From: Paracoccaceae bacterium
GTDB taxonomy: Bacteria; Pseudomonadota; Alphaproteobacteria; Rhodobacterales; Rhodobacteraceae
Direction: 5' to 3'
Length of the DNA: 64,000 nucleotides
Assembly (NCBI GenBank): GCA_014323795.1
Contig: JACONK010000034.1
Coordinates: forward strand, 1-64,000
Shown here: positions 1 through 8,599 of the stretch, one piece after another
Layout of the letters: every line of letters starts with the position of its first letter
How positions within the stretch are numbered: the first letter of the stretch is position 1
Position numbers and translations under genes: made by a program
Notes under the pieces: generated by a model
Told to the model about the DNA's origin: nothing
The model's database searches: none
What the model saw: only the letters and a program-made list of their open reading frames with translations

Positions 1-1
1 T

Positions 2-382
2 GTTCTGCGCGGCAAAAAGGGCCGGGATTATCTGGAAGGCGGTAACGGGAATGATTTCCTGTCCGGCGGGAATGCCCGGGACTGGCTTGTCGGTGGCCGT
101 GGCGGCGACCGGCTGCAGGGCGGAAAACAGGATGACATCCTGACCGGAGATCAGGGCCGGGATACCTTCGTGTTCCGCGCGGACCACGGCAGGGATATTG
201 TCACCGACTTTGCTGTCGGGAAGGATACGCTTGAACTCAAGGGTGCGGAGTTCTCTGATTTGACCATTAAGAAGGCTTTCAAAGGGACCGGTGCCAGAGT
301 TGAATGGGATGAGGGAACGATCCTTCTTGAGGGTGTCCAAAGGGATAGCCTGACAGAGGATGACTTCGCGTTCATTGCGTAG
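2..382 (+). CDS. RTX (hemolysin-type calcium-binding) protein, C-terminal part only
   Basis: The frame is open from the left edge of the window, so the start and most of the protein lie outside. The visible 126 residues begin with glycine/aspartate nonapeptide repeats of the GGxGxDxL type, which bind calcium in the parallel beta-roll of RTX exoproteins. They end in the usual terminal module: a DTFVF strand, an IVTDF strand, an aliphatic LELKG strand and a final DDFAFIA. Proteins of this family are normally exported by a type I secretion system reading a C-terminal signal. No transporter gene is in the window. The same terminal module recurs at 37.2 kb and in a broken copy near 12.7-13.1 kb. 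Confidence 0.85.
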   Translation, partial: VLRGKKGRDYLEGGNGNDFLSGGNARDWLVGGRGGDRLQGGKQDDILTGDQGRDTFVFRADHGRDIVTDFAVGKDTLELKGAEFSDLTIKKAFKGTGARVEWDEGTILLEGVQRDSLTEDDFAFIA

Positions 383-638
383 GAAGGGATCAGGGGTGAG
401 GTGTCTTGTGCAAGATGTCCCCTTGGTCTGTGAGAGGAATGTTTGGCGCGGCAAGGGCACTGCCTTGTTCTTCGCCGGGTTCCGAACAACATAATCAGAG
501 GCCGGATATGACACCCTGTGCCCGGTATGAGTGCCGGCCTTGGGCCATGTATATAATTTCCCCGTTATTTCTCCTGATTACGGCACCGGAAGCGGCCCGG
601 GCGCAACGGGCCGGTTTCAGCCTGCACGGGAATGTGCC

Positions 639-2048
639 ATGAAATACGCTGACTATCGCCGGTGGACGGACCGGGCGACAGCCTGGATTGAAGGCCACTT
701 TGCGGGTTTGCGCAGGCACCCGGTGCGGGCGCAGACCCGACCGGGTGAAATCGCCGCACGGCTGCCCAAAACCCCGCCGGAGACGGCAGAGGATATGGAT
801 ACCATCTTTGACGATTTTGCACGAATCGTCCCCGACGGCATCACCTGGTGGCAGCACCCGCGGTTCTTTGCGTATTTCCCGGCGAACGCGGCCCCGGCCT
901 CCATCATCGCGGAACAGCTGACAAATGCCATCGGCAGCCAGTGCATGCTTTGGCAGACCTCGCCGGCGGCGACCGAGATGGAACAGGTCATGATCGATTG
1001 GCTGCGCCAGGGGCTGGGCCTGCGCGAAGGCTTCGGCGGCGTGATCCAGGACAGTGCCTCATCGGCAACGCTCTGCGCCGTGCTGACAATGCGGGAGCGG
1101 GCGACAGGGTTTAAGGCAAACGAATCCGGGCTTTCCGGGCGGCGGCAGTTGCGGATATACTGTTCAAAAGAGGTGCATTCGTCCATCGACAAGGCCGTGC
1201 GGGTGGCGGGTATCGGGCTTGAAAACCTGGTAAAAATTGCAACAGACGGGGGATATTCGATCCGGCCCGATGCGCTTGCCACGGCGATTGAGGCGGACAG
1301 TGCCGCCGGCCATACGCCGGCGGGGGTCATCTTGGCCTCCGGCGGAACATCGATCGGGGCATTTGACCGTCTGGAACCGGCACTTGATGTGGCGCAACGG
1401 CACGGGCTTTATGTTCACCTTGATGCGGCCTGGGCCGGGGCGGCGATGATATGCCCGGAGTTTCGCCCGCTTTGGGCCGGGGCGAACCGCTGCGACAGCA
1501 TTGTCTTTAACCCGCACAAATGGCTTGGCGCGAATTTTGACTGCTCGATACAATTCCTTGCCAACCCGGATGAGCAACGCCACACAATGGGGCTGACACC
1601 GGGTTATCTGGAAACGCCGCAGGCGCAGGATGTGATCAACTATTCTGAATGGACCGTGCCGCTTGGCCGCCGCTTTCGGGCACTGAAACTGTGGTTTTTA
1701 ATCCGGGCCTACGGGCTGTGCGGCCTGCGCAAACGGATACGCAACCACGTGGCCTGGACGGCGGAATTGTGTGAACGCCTGCGCGCACACCCCGACATCG
1801 TAATCACGACAGAACCGCGCCTGGCCCTGTTTTCCTTCCGGCATATCGGCGGGGATGACGCCACGGCGGCCCTGCTGCAGCGCATCAACGATGACGGGCG
1901 GATTTACCTGACCCGCACCCTGCACGAGGGCCGCTGCCTGATCCGGTTCACCGCCGGGCAGTTTGACTGCACCCGTGCCGATGTGATGACAGCCTGTGAC
2001 GTGATCACGGAACTTGCCGCCCGGCCGGGCCAGGCCTCCGGGCTGTAA
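639..2048 (+). CDS. PLP-dependent group II amino acid decarboxylase (aromatic-L-amino-acid decarboxylase type)
   Basis: A 469-residue protein of the pyridoxal-phosphate group II decarboxylase family, which removes the carboxyl group from amino acids such as tryptophan, tyrosine or DOPA. The cofactor lysine is K294 in the motif NPHKWLGANF. The upstream HLDAAWAG motif supplies the aspartate that contacts the pyridine nitrogen. An in-frame start at 531 would add residues unlike the family, whereas the ATG at 639 gives the typical N-terminus (YADYRRWTDRATAWIEGH). Length matches the family. The substrate cannot be told from sequence; aromatic amino acids are the best guess. It stands alone between an RTX gene and a restriction-modification pair. 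Confidence 0.88.
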   Translation: MKYADYRRWTDRATAWIEGHFAGLRRHPVRAQTRPGEIAARLPKTPPETAEDMDTIFDDFARIVPDGITWWQHPRFFAYFPANAAPASIIAEQLTNAIGSQCMLWQTSPAATEMEQVMIDWLRQGLGLREGFGGVIQDSASSATLCAVLTMRERATGFKANESGLSGRRQLRIYCSKEVHSSIDKAVRVAGIGLENLVKIATDGGYSIRPDALATAIEADSAAGHTPAGVILASGGTSIGAFDRLEPALDVAQRHGLYVHLDAAWAGAAMICPEFRPLWAGANRCDSIVFNPHKWLGANFDCSIQFLANPDEQRHTMGLTPGYLETPQAQDVINYSEWTVPLGRRFRALKLWFLIRAYGLCGLRKRIRNHVAWTAELCERLRAHPDIVITTEPRLALFSFRHIGGDDATAALLQRINDDGRIYLTRTLHEGRCLIRFTAGQFDCTRADVMTACDVITELAARPGQASGL

Positions 2049-2263
2049 AATACAGCCGGTTTTTCTGTTCCGGTTCCTTCATGTGCGCCAGCGGCACACG
2101 TCCTTCAACAACAACACCGCGGAATTCACGGGTATACCCGCCGCCCCGGCAGCCATGCTTCCGGCGGGCTGCCCGGCAGATTTCCAGGCCGTTTGTATGG
2201 GCCCTGTCACGCACATATCCGCCGACAGGGCATTGATACACACACGCGCCTTATCATCCGTTG

Positions 2264-2307
2264 AAACCATGTTTAAAAGACGTTTAAATGCTTTTTAAAC
2301 ATGGTTT
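2264..2307. promoter_or_regulatory. Perfect 15-bp inverted repeat in front of the C5 methyltransferase
   Basis: Two perfect 15-base arms (AAACCATGTTTAAAA at 2264-2278 and its complement at 2293-2307) flank a 14-base AT-rich spacer that contains GTTTAAA. The right arm contains the first possible ATG of the methyltransferase frame (2301). The symmetry fits an operator or an mRNA hairpin that hides the start. It could serve autoregulation of the restriction-modification genes, but that role is inferred. There is no separate control (C protein) gene next to it. Confidence 0.6.
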
Positions 2308-2336
2308 ATGTGAACCTGACCCAGGCGAGATGCGCC

Positions 2337-3794
2337 ATGACCCAAAGGACTGTTTCACCAGTGGCAAACGCCCCCGAAGCATTGGCCCGGACGCTTTTCC
2401 AAAAGCCGTCTGATACACCCCCTGCACAGGCAGGAAATGTGGCGCGCCCTGTCGGGATTGATCTGTTTGCAGGGGCAGGGGGGTTGAGCCTTGGCTTTGA
2501 GCAGGCAGGCTTTGATGTGAAAGCCGCTATTGAGATTGACCCTGTGCATTGTGCCGTTCACACGTTCAACTTTCCCGAAACAGCCGTGATTCCGGCTTCT
2601 GTTTCTGATCTTGACGGTGAAAAAATCAGGCGGCTTTCCGGCCTGTCGGGAAAGAGGATTGACTGCGTGTTCGGGGGTGCGCCGTGCCAGGGCTTTTCCC
2701 TAATCGGTCACAGGGTTCTTGACGATCCCCGCAACAGGCTTGTTGAGGATTTTGTGAGGCTTACGCATGAGCTCAAGGCCGAAAGTTTTGTGTTTGAGAA
2801 CGTCAAGGGGTTAACTGTCGGCAGGCATAAGGCACTGCTGAAAGAGCTGACAGAAGCTTTCAGGGATGTCGGTTATGAATGCCGCCTGCCCTGGAGGGTT
2901 CTCAATGCAGGTCACTACGGTGTGCCGCAAGCCCGCGAACGTCTCATTCTCATGGGCGTGAGGAAAGGAAGGGTAATTCCTGATTACCCGGCCCCGACAA
3001 CCAACATTGCCGGTCGGCCCAGGCTTTTCCCTGATCTTGACTTTGGGCCATCATGCAATGACGCGATCGGTGATATTCCGGACGCCGATACATTCGAGGT
3101 TTTGAGCGCAGGGGATGCCGTCAGGACAAACCGCTTTGGCAAGCCGTCGGACTATGCGGCAGAGCTGCGCGGGTTAAGGAAAAATGCCTGGCATTTCGGT
3201 TATATGCGGGAGTGGAATCCGGATATGCTCACATCGAGTGCGCGCACCGGTCACACAGAGATTTCAAGACGGCGTTTCCGCCATACAGAAGAAGGCGCGG
3301 TCGAGCCGGTCAGCCGCTTCTTTAAACTTCCGCAAGATGGTGTTTCGAACACGCTTCGGGCCGGAACGGACAGCGCAAGGGGTGCATTTACCAGTCCGCG
3401 TCCGATCCATTTTCGTCATGCACGCTGCATCACCGTGCGCGAAATGGCACGCCTGCATGGATTTCCGGACTGGTTTCGGCCCCATGTTACCAAATGGCAT
3501 GGGGCACGGCAGGTTGGCAATGCAGTGCCGCCGCCTTTAGCCAGGGCGATCGCAACAAAAATAATCGAGGCTCTGGGCATAAAACCGGACAGACCTGAAG
3601 AAACCCTGTTGCCCGGAGATCCGAATCTCCTGACACTCAATCTTTCACAGGCGTCTCACCGCTTTGGGATTACCCCGCCGCCAGGCAGGCGTGACCGAAA
3701 AAGCGGCGCGAAGAAGCGCAGGCAGGAAGAGATCGAGGGCGATATAAACGCGGAGGGCTTATGGTCAAACCGTCAAACCGCTATGGATCTCTGA
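2337..3794 (+). CDS. DNA (cytosine-5-)-methyltransferase
   Basis: A 485-residue C5 cytosine methyltransferase that transfers a methyl group from S-adenosylmethionine to cytosine in a specific DNA site. Family motifs appear in order: DLFAGAGG (motif I, about residues 41-49), GGAPCQGFS with catalytic C117 (IV), ENVKG (VI, about 154), QARERL (VIII, about 198) and GNAVPPP (X) near the C-terminus. A longer start at 2301 is possible but lies inside an inverted repeat and lacks a ribosome binding site; 2337 has a weak one (GGCGAG). It overlaps the next gene by 34 bp, the usual arrangement of a modification gene with its restriction partner. The recognition site cannot be deduced here. Confidence 0.93.
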   Translation: MTQRTVSPVANAPEALARTLFQKPSDTPPAQAGNVARPVGIDLFAGAGGLSLGFEQAGFDVKAAIEIDPVHCAVHTFNFPETAVIPASVSDLDGEKIRRLSGLSGKRIDCVFGGAPCQGFSLIGHRVLDDPRNRLVEDFVRLTHELKAESFVFENVKGLTVGRHKALLKELTEAFRDVGYECRLPWRVLNAGHYGVPQARERLILMGVRKGRVIPDYPAPTTNIAGRPRLFPDLDFGPSCNDAIGDIPDADTFEVLSAGDAVRTNRFGKPSDYAAELRGLRKNAWHFGYMREWNPDMLTSSARTGHTEISRRRFRHTEEGAVEPVSRFFKLPQDGVSNTLRAGTDSARGAFTSPRPIHFRHARCITVREMARLHGFPDWFRPHVTKWHGARQVGNAVPPPLARAIATKIIEALGIKPDRPEETLLPGDPNLLTLNLSQASHRFGITPPPGRRDRKSGAKKRRQEEIEGDINAEGLWSNRQTAMDL

Positions 3795-4549
3795 TTGAAA
3801 AGATATTCTTCGACCGCTACAGCGACGGTGCGACAGAGCTCGAGTTTGCCCGGACTGATATCGAAGATGCGGCAGAGGTCTTGGACATCAGGCTTCCGAA
3901 GAACTTGGGCGACGTGCTCTATTCGTTCAGGTTTCGGGCGGTATTGCCTGAACGCATTGTCGAGACCCAACCCGAAGGTATGGAGTGGGTGATCGAACTC
4001 GCGGGGCGTGCCGTTTACAAGTTTCGTATGGTCCGGATCAATCGCGTCTTGCCACGCGAAGATCTGGTGACGATCAATATTCCCGATGCCACGCCCGAGC
4101 TGATCCGTGCCTATGCGCTCGATGACGAGCAGGCACTTTTGGCCATCGTGCGCTACAACCGGCTGATCGACACGTTCTTGAGTCTCACGACTTACAGCCT
4201 TCAGAACCATCTTCGTACAACGGTCAAAGGTATTGGGCAGATCGAGATCGACGAACTCTATGTCGGGATCGACAAGCGCGGCTGCCACTATATGATACCT
4301 GTGCAGGCCAAGGGTGGCAAAGATCAGATCAGCATCGTACAGACGAGCCAGGATATTTACTTCGTTGAAGAAAAGTTCCCTGGAATGCGGTGCAAGGCGA
4401 TCGCTATGCAGTTCATGGACGCACAGGTTGTTGCACTTTTCGAACTGACCCTACAGGATGAAGAAATTAAGGTTGTCGAGGAACGACATTATCGGCTTAT
4501 TCCGGCGAAGAAGCTCGATCATGACGCGATCAGGAACTATCGGGACTGA
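3761..4549 (+). CDS. Putative type II restriction endonuclease partner of the C5 methyltransferase
   Basis: A 262-residue protein starting at an ATG with GGAGG five bases upstream, 34 bp inside the methyltransferase gene. I do not recognise a named family. Residues 162-184 hold an acidic strand (EIDELYVGID), a turn, then a hydrophobic strand ending in Q182-A-K184. This resembles the core of PD-(D/E)XK nucleases in which the last acidic residue is replaced by glutamine. The N-terminal half has mixed alpha/beta character and no membrane segment. Position and overlap argue for the cognate endonuclease. Alternatives are a helper or specificity protein. The nuclease function is inferred from context plus a weak motif. 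Confidence 0.6.
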   Translation: MVKPSNRYGSLIEKIFFDRYSDGATELEFARTDIEDAAEVLDIRLPKNLGDVLYSFRFRAVLPERIVETQPEGMEWVIELAGRAVYKFRMVRINRVLPREDLVTINIPDATPELIRAYALDDEQALLAIVRYNRLIDTFLSLTTYSLQNHLRTTVKGIGQIEIDELYVGIDKRGCHYMIPVQAKGGKDQISIVQTSQDIYFVEEKFPGMRCKAIAMQFMDAQVVALFELTLQDEEIKVVEERHYRLIPAKKLDHDAIRNYRD

Positions 4550-4621
4550 GCCCGCTAACCGTACCCGGGGCCGCGCCCCTGACCCCTGAAACCCGAACGA
4601 TCAGGCAAAGGGTATAAATAC

Positions 4622-6163
4622 GTGAACAACAGAAAAACCCGCCGGGCCGGGGGCCGCAGCTCCCGGCAGGCCCGGCGCGCCGCACCGCTGACGCGGGACA
4701 TGCGCCCGGTGCGGGCGGGGATGGAGGGAGGCACCTATAAACCGCTAAGTAACGCGGGCGTCGAAAAAATCCACCAGGCGGCACTGACAGCGTTGGAAAC
4801 CATCGGGCTCGCCGATGCGCCGGACAGCGGGGTTGAGATCCTGCGCAGGGCCGGCGCGGAACCGGGCGGGGATGGCCGCATCCGCTTTCCCCGCGCCCTG
4901 GTCGAGGACATGCTGGCCAGGGCGGCGACGGAAATCACGCTTTATGGCCGCGGTGCGCCACAGCACGACCTGCACCTTGCAGGCAGCAGGGTGCACTACG
5001 GCACGGCCGGGGCTGCCGTATCGATTGTGGACGTTGAAAACAACACGTATCGCGATTCCACCCTGCAGGATCTTTATGATGCGGCGCGGATCACGGACCG
5101 GCTGGATAACGTGCACTTTCTGCAGCGCCCCATGGTGGCCCGCGACATAGCCGATAATTACGAGATGGATCTCAACACCATCTATGCCTGCTGTGCCGGG
5201 ACGCGCAAACACATCGGCACCAGTTTTTCGGACCCGGCGCACCTGCCCGGGGCATGCGGGATGCTTCATATGATAGCCGGCGGTGAAGACCGGTTTCGTG
5301 AAAAGCCGTTCATCAGCAATTCCAACTGCTTCGTCGTGCCGCCGATGAAATTCGCCACCGAATCCTGCCAGACGATGGAAGCCTGCATCCGCGCCGGCAT
5401 GCCGGTGCTGCTGTTGAGCGCGGGCATGGCCGGGGCCACCGCGCCGTCAACCATTGCCGGTGCCATCACCCAGACGGTTGCGGAATGCCTGGCCGGGATC
5501 GTCTATGTGAACGCGCTGGCCCCGGGGCATCCGGCGATTCTGGGAACCTGGCCTTTCGGGCTTGACCTGCGCACCGGCGCAATGACCGTCGGATCCGGGG
5601 AACAGGCACTGCTAAGCGCGGGCTGCGCGCAGATGCACCGGTTCTACGGCCTGCCCGGCGGGGCCTGTGGCGGGGCCTGCGATGCCAAAATGCCCGATAT
5701 GCAGGCCGGGTGGGAACAGATGTGCAGCAACGTTATGGCCGGGCTTGCAGGGATCAACATGGTTTATGAGGCTGCCGGGATGCACGCGTCCCTGCTGGGT
5801 TTTTGTCATGAATCCCTGATCCTTGCCGACGATCTGATCGGCCAGGCGCAGCGGTGTGTGCGCGGGATCGAGGTGAATGATGAAACCCTGGCACTGGGGC
5901 AGATGGCAGAGGTCTGCCTCGGCGGACCGGGGCATTATCTGGGCACAGACCAGACCATGGCCCGGATGGAACGGGACCACGTTTACCCGTCCTTCGGTGA
6001 CCGCGCCTCCCCCAGGGAATGGGCGGAGCGCGGCAAGCCGGCGCTGATTGCAAAAGCGACCGGGCGCAAGAACCGGATACTGTCGGAACAGTCACAGGCA
6101 GCCTTTGACCCGATCCTTGACCAGGCGCTGCGCACCCGTTTCAGAATACATCTGGGTGTTTGA
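4622..6163 (+). CDS. Trimethylamine methyltransferase (MttB) family protein, non-pyrrolysine type
   Basis: A 513-residue protein starting at GTG 4622. It resembles the MttB superfamily, whose members pass a methyl group from a methylated amine to a cobalamin-binding corrinoid protein. The family folds as a TIM barrel; glycine-rich stretches such as the GAITQTVAECLAG region and the GSGEQALLSAG region are visible. True trimethylamine enzymes carry pyrrolysine at an in-frame UAG. Here the frame is full length without an internal stop, so this is one of the non-pyrrolysine homologues, several of which demethylate betaines. No corrinoid protein or reductive activase gene is adjacent. The substrate is unknown. 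Confidence 0.82.
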   Translation: MNNRKTRRAGGRSSRQARRAAPLTRDMRPVRAGMEGGTYKPLSNAGVEKIHQAALTALETIGLADAPDSGVEILRRAGAEPGGDGRIRFPRALVEDMLARAATEITLYGRGAPQHDLHLAGSRVHYGTAGAAVSIVDVENNTYRDSTLQDLYDAARITDRLDNVHFLQRPMVARDIADNYEMDLNTIYACCAGTRKHIGTSFSDPAHLPGACGMLHMIAGGEDRFREKPFISNSNCFVVPPMKFATESCQTMEACIRAGMPVLLLSAGMAGATAPSTIAGAITQTVAECLAGIVYVNALAPGHPAILGTWPFGLDLRTGAMTVGSGEQALLSAGCAQMHRFYGLPGGACGGACDAKMPDMQAGWEQMCSNVMAGLAGINMVYEAAGMHASLLGFCHESLILADDLIGQAQRCVRGIEVNDETLALGQMAEVCLGGPGHYLGTDQTMARMERDHVYPSFGDRASPREWAERGKPALIAKATGRKNRILSEQSQAAFDPILDQALRTRFRIHLGV

Positions 6164-6280
6164 GAGTGCGGCACCCGAAGGCAGACCAGGCCCTGAATCG
6201 GCCGTGCGGGGCGCGCCGGCCTTGCGCTGCCCTGCTGCCCGATGTATGCAGGGACGACACCGGAAGCGGGAGGCCGGCTT

Positions 6281-7426
6281 ATGGATTTTTCCATGACCGA
6301 AGAACAAAAGGCCATATTTGATGCGGCCCGTCAGTTTGGCCGGGATCGGATTGCCCCTTTTGCCCATGACTGGGAACGGCGCGGCACAATCCCGAAAGAT
6401 CTGTGGGCGGAGGCTGGCGCGCTCGGCTTCGGCGGGCTTTATGTGTCAGCGGATTATGGCGGTTCCGGCCTTTCGCGTCTTGATGCGACGCTGGTGTTTG
6501 AGGCACTCGCCATGGCCTGCCCGTCAGTCGGGTCATTCCTGTCAATCCACAATATGTGCGGTGGCCTGATCGACAGTTTCGGGACGGGGGAGCAGAAGGG
6601 GCGCTGGCTGCCCGGACTTGTCACGTGCAACAGGATTTTTTCCTACTGCCTGACCGAGCCTGGCAGCGGCTCCGACGCGGCGGCCCTGCGCACCCGTGCG
6701 GTGCGGGACAACGAGGGATATGTTCTGAACGGAACCAAGGCGTTTGTTTCCGGCGGCGGATATTCGGATGCCTACATCTGCCTGGTGCGCACGGGCCACG
6801 ACGGGCCGAAAGGCGTGTCAGCCATGGTTGTGGAAGACGGCACGCTAGGGCTTTCGTTTGGTATGCCCGAAGACAAGATGGGCTGGCGCGCCCAGCCCAC
6901 AGCGCAGGTTCAATTTGACGATTGCAGGGTGCCGGGCGAAAACCTGCTGGGCGCAGAGGGCCGCGGGTTTTCCTACGCGATGGCGGGGCTGGACGGCGGG
7001 CGGCTTAACATCGCTGCAAATGCACTGGGTGCGGCGCAGATGGCACTGGATACGGCACTGCGCTATACGGGCGAACGGAAGGCTTTCGGCAGAACCATCG
7101 ACCATTTCCAGGGGCTGCAATTCAGGCTTGCCGATATGGAAACGGAACTGCAGGCGGCGCGCATCTTTCTGCGCCAGGCGGCATGGAAACTGGACACAAA
7201 AGCACCTGACGCCACAAAGTTCTGTGCCATGGCCAAGCGGCTGGTCACGGATGTGTCCTTCAGGGTTGCCAACGACGCGCTGCAGCTGCATGGTGGCTAC
7301 GGGTATCTGACAGACTACGGGATGGAAAAGATCGTGCGGGATCTGCGAGTACACCAAATCCTGGAAGGCACGAACGAAATCATGCGTGTGATCATCTGGC
7401 GCGCAATGCTGGCGGGGCGGGGATGA
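6281..7426 (+). CDS. Acyl-CoA dehydrogenase, probably isobutyryl-CoA dehydrogenase of valine breakdown
   Basis: A 381-residue FAD acyl-CoA dehydrogenase that introduces a double bond into acyl-CoA. The protein begins MDFSMTEEQKAI, shows the YCLTEPGSGSDAAAL substrate/FAD loop near residue 125, and has LEGTNEIMR near the C-terminus, where this subgroup carries its catalytic glutamate. The ATG at 6281 is chosen over an upstream one at 6242 because it matches family N-termini and follows a purine-rich stretch. Two genes downstream encode 3-hydroxyisobutyryl-CoA hydrolase and 3-hydroxyisobutyrate dehydrogenase, so the natural substrate is likely isobutyryl-CoA from valine. Confidence 0.88.
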   Translation: MDFSMTEEQKAIFDAARQFGRDRIAPFAHDWERRGTIPKDLWAEAGALGFGGLYVSADYGGSGLSRLDATLVFEALAMACPSVGSFLSIHNMCGGLIDSFGTGEQKGRWLPGLVTCNRIFSYCLTEPGSGSDAAALRTRAVRDNEGYVLNGTKAFVSGGGYSDAYICLVRTGHDGPKGVSAMVVEDGTLGLSFGMPEDKMGWRAQPTAQVQFDDCRVPGENLLGAEGRGFSYAMAGLDGGRLNIAANALGAAQMALDTALRYTGERKAFGRTIDHFQGLQFRLADMETELQAARIFLRQAAWKLDTKAPDATKFCAMAKRLVTDVSFRVANDALQLHGGYGYLTDYGMEKIVRDLRVHQILEGTNEIMRVIIWRAMLAGRG

Positions 7427-7561
7427 TCGGGTGCCCCGGGCAATTCTGCCTTCCTTGCAAGTGCTGCCCGGCTTTGGCCTGAACGGCACCGCATCTTCAC
7501 ACCCTCGACGGTGTGGGCCAGCTGAAATTGATGGTTTGCCGGATAAAACCAGGAACAATTG

Positions 7562-8599
7562 ATGGACATCCACATCCGCAAATCCGGATATGCGGGCCGG
7601 ATTACGCTGCATCGGCCCAAGGCACTGAACGCGCTGACGTATCAGATGACGCTGGACATAGAATCAGCACTTGATACATGGATTGCGGATGATGCGGTGA
7701 AGCTCGTGGTGATCGATGCGGAAGGGGAACGGGCATTTTGTGCCGGCGGAGATATTCGGGACATCTACAATACTGCGGTGGCCGGAAATTTCGAATACGG
7801 CCGCGCCTTCTGGCGGGACGAATACCGCCTGAACGCCAAAATTGCGGCCTTCCCAAAACCTTTCGCAGCCTTCATGCAGGGTTTTGTGATGGGCGGCGGC
7901 GTAGGTATTTCGTGCCATGGATCTCACCGGGTGGTGTGCGAAACGACGCAGATCGCCATGCCGGAGTGCGGCATCGGGCTTGTGCCGGATGTCGGCGGAT
8001 CACTGCTGCTGGCCCGGGCACCGGGCCGGATAGGGGAATACCTTGGCATGACCGGGGCGCGCATGACCGCTGATGATGCAATTTATGCCTGTTTTGCAGA
8101 TACCTATATTCCGCGGCTCAAATGGGACGAGGTGATCGCCACCCTGGAGGCCACGGGCGATATTTCGGGGATCACAAAAGCCGCGCTTGCGCCGGGTGTC
8201 TCAAAACTCCGGGGTTTGCAGGCGGAAGCGGACGCGCTTTTTTCCAGGGGCAGTTTCGCAGAGGTTCTGGCCGCCCTGAAAAATCATCCCGGTGCGTTTG
8301 CCGCCAATACCTTGAAAGCACTTGCGAAAAAGAGCCCCCTGTCCGTGGCTGCCATACCCGATCTTGTCGCTGCCAGCAGAACGGCAGGAACACTGGACGC
8401 CGCGCTGACGTATGAATACCGCTTCACCTGCCGTGCGGCATCCGATGGCGACTTAATAGAAGGTATCAAAGCCACACTGATTGACCGCAGCCACCTGCCG
8501 AAGTGGCGTTATCCAACGCCCGAGGATGTGGATCAGGCCGCAATCGACGCTATGCTGGCGCCGCTCGGTGCCCACGAACTGACCCTGGAGGCCCCATGA
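7562..8599 (+). CDS. 3-hydroxyisobutyryl-CoA hydrolase (enoyl-CoA hydratase fold)
   Basis: A 345-residue crotonase-fold protein. Visible signatures are FCAGGDIRDIY (about residue 60), the oxyanion-hole strand MGGGVGIS, and the acidic PECGIGLVPDVGG segment typical of 3-hydroxyisobutyryl-CoA hydrolases, which are longer than plain enoyl-CoA hydratases (about 260 residues). It releases CoA from 3-hydroxyisobutyryl-CoA in valine breakdown. AGGA stands a few bases before ATG 7562. The stop overlaps the next ATG by 4 bp (ATGA), implying translational coupling with the dehydrogenase. The gap to the preceding acyl-CoA dehydrogenase is 135 bp, so a second promoter there is possible. Confidence 0.88.
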   Translation: MDIHIRKSGYAGRITLHRPKALNALTYQMTLDIESALDTWIADDAVKLVVIDAEGERAFCAGGDIRDIYNTAVAGNFEYGRAFWRDEYRLNAKIAAFPKPFAAFMQGFVMGGGVGISCHGSHRVVCETTQIAMPECGIGLVPDVGGSLLLARAPGRIGEYLGMTGARMTADDAIYACFADTYIPRLKWDEVIATLEATGDISGITKAALAPGVSKLRGLQAEADALFSRGSFAEVLAALKNHPGAFAANTLKALAKKSPLSVAAIPDLVAASRTAGTLDAALTYEYRFTCRAASDGDLIEGIKATLIDRSHLPKWRYPTPEDVDQAAIDAMLAPLGAHELTLEAP

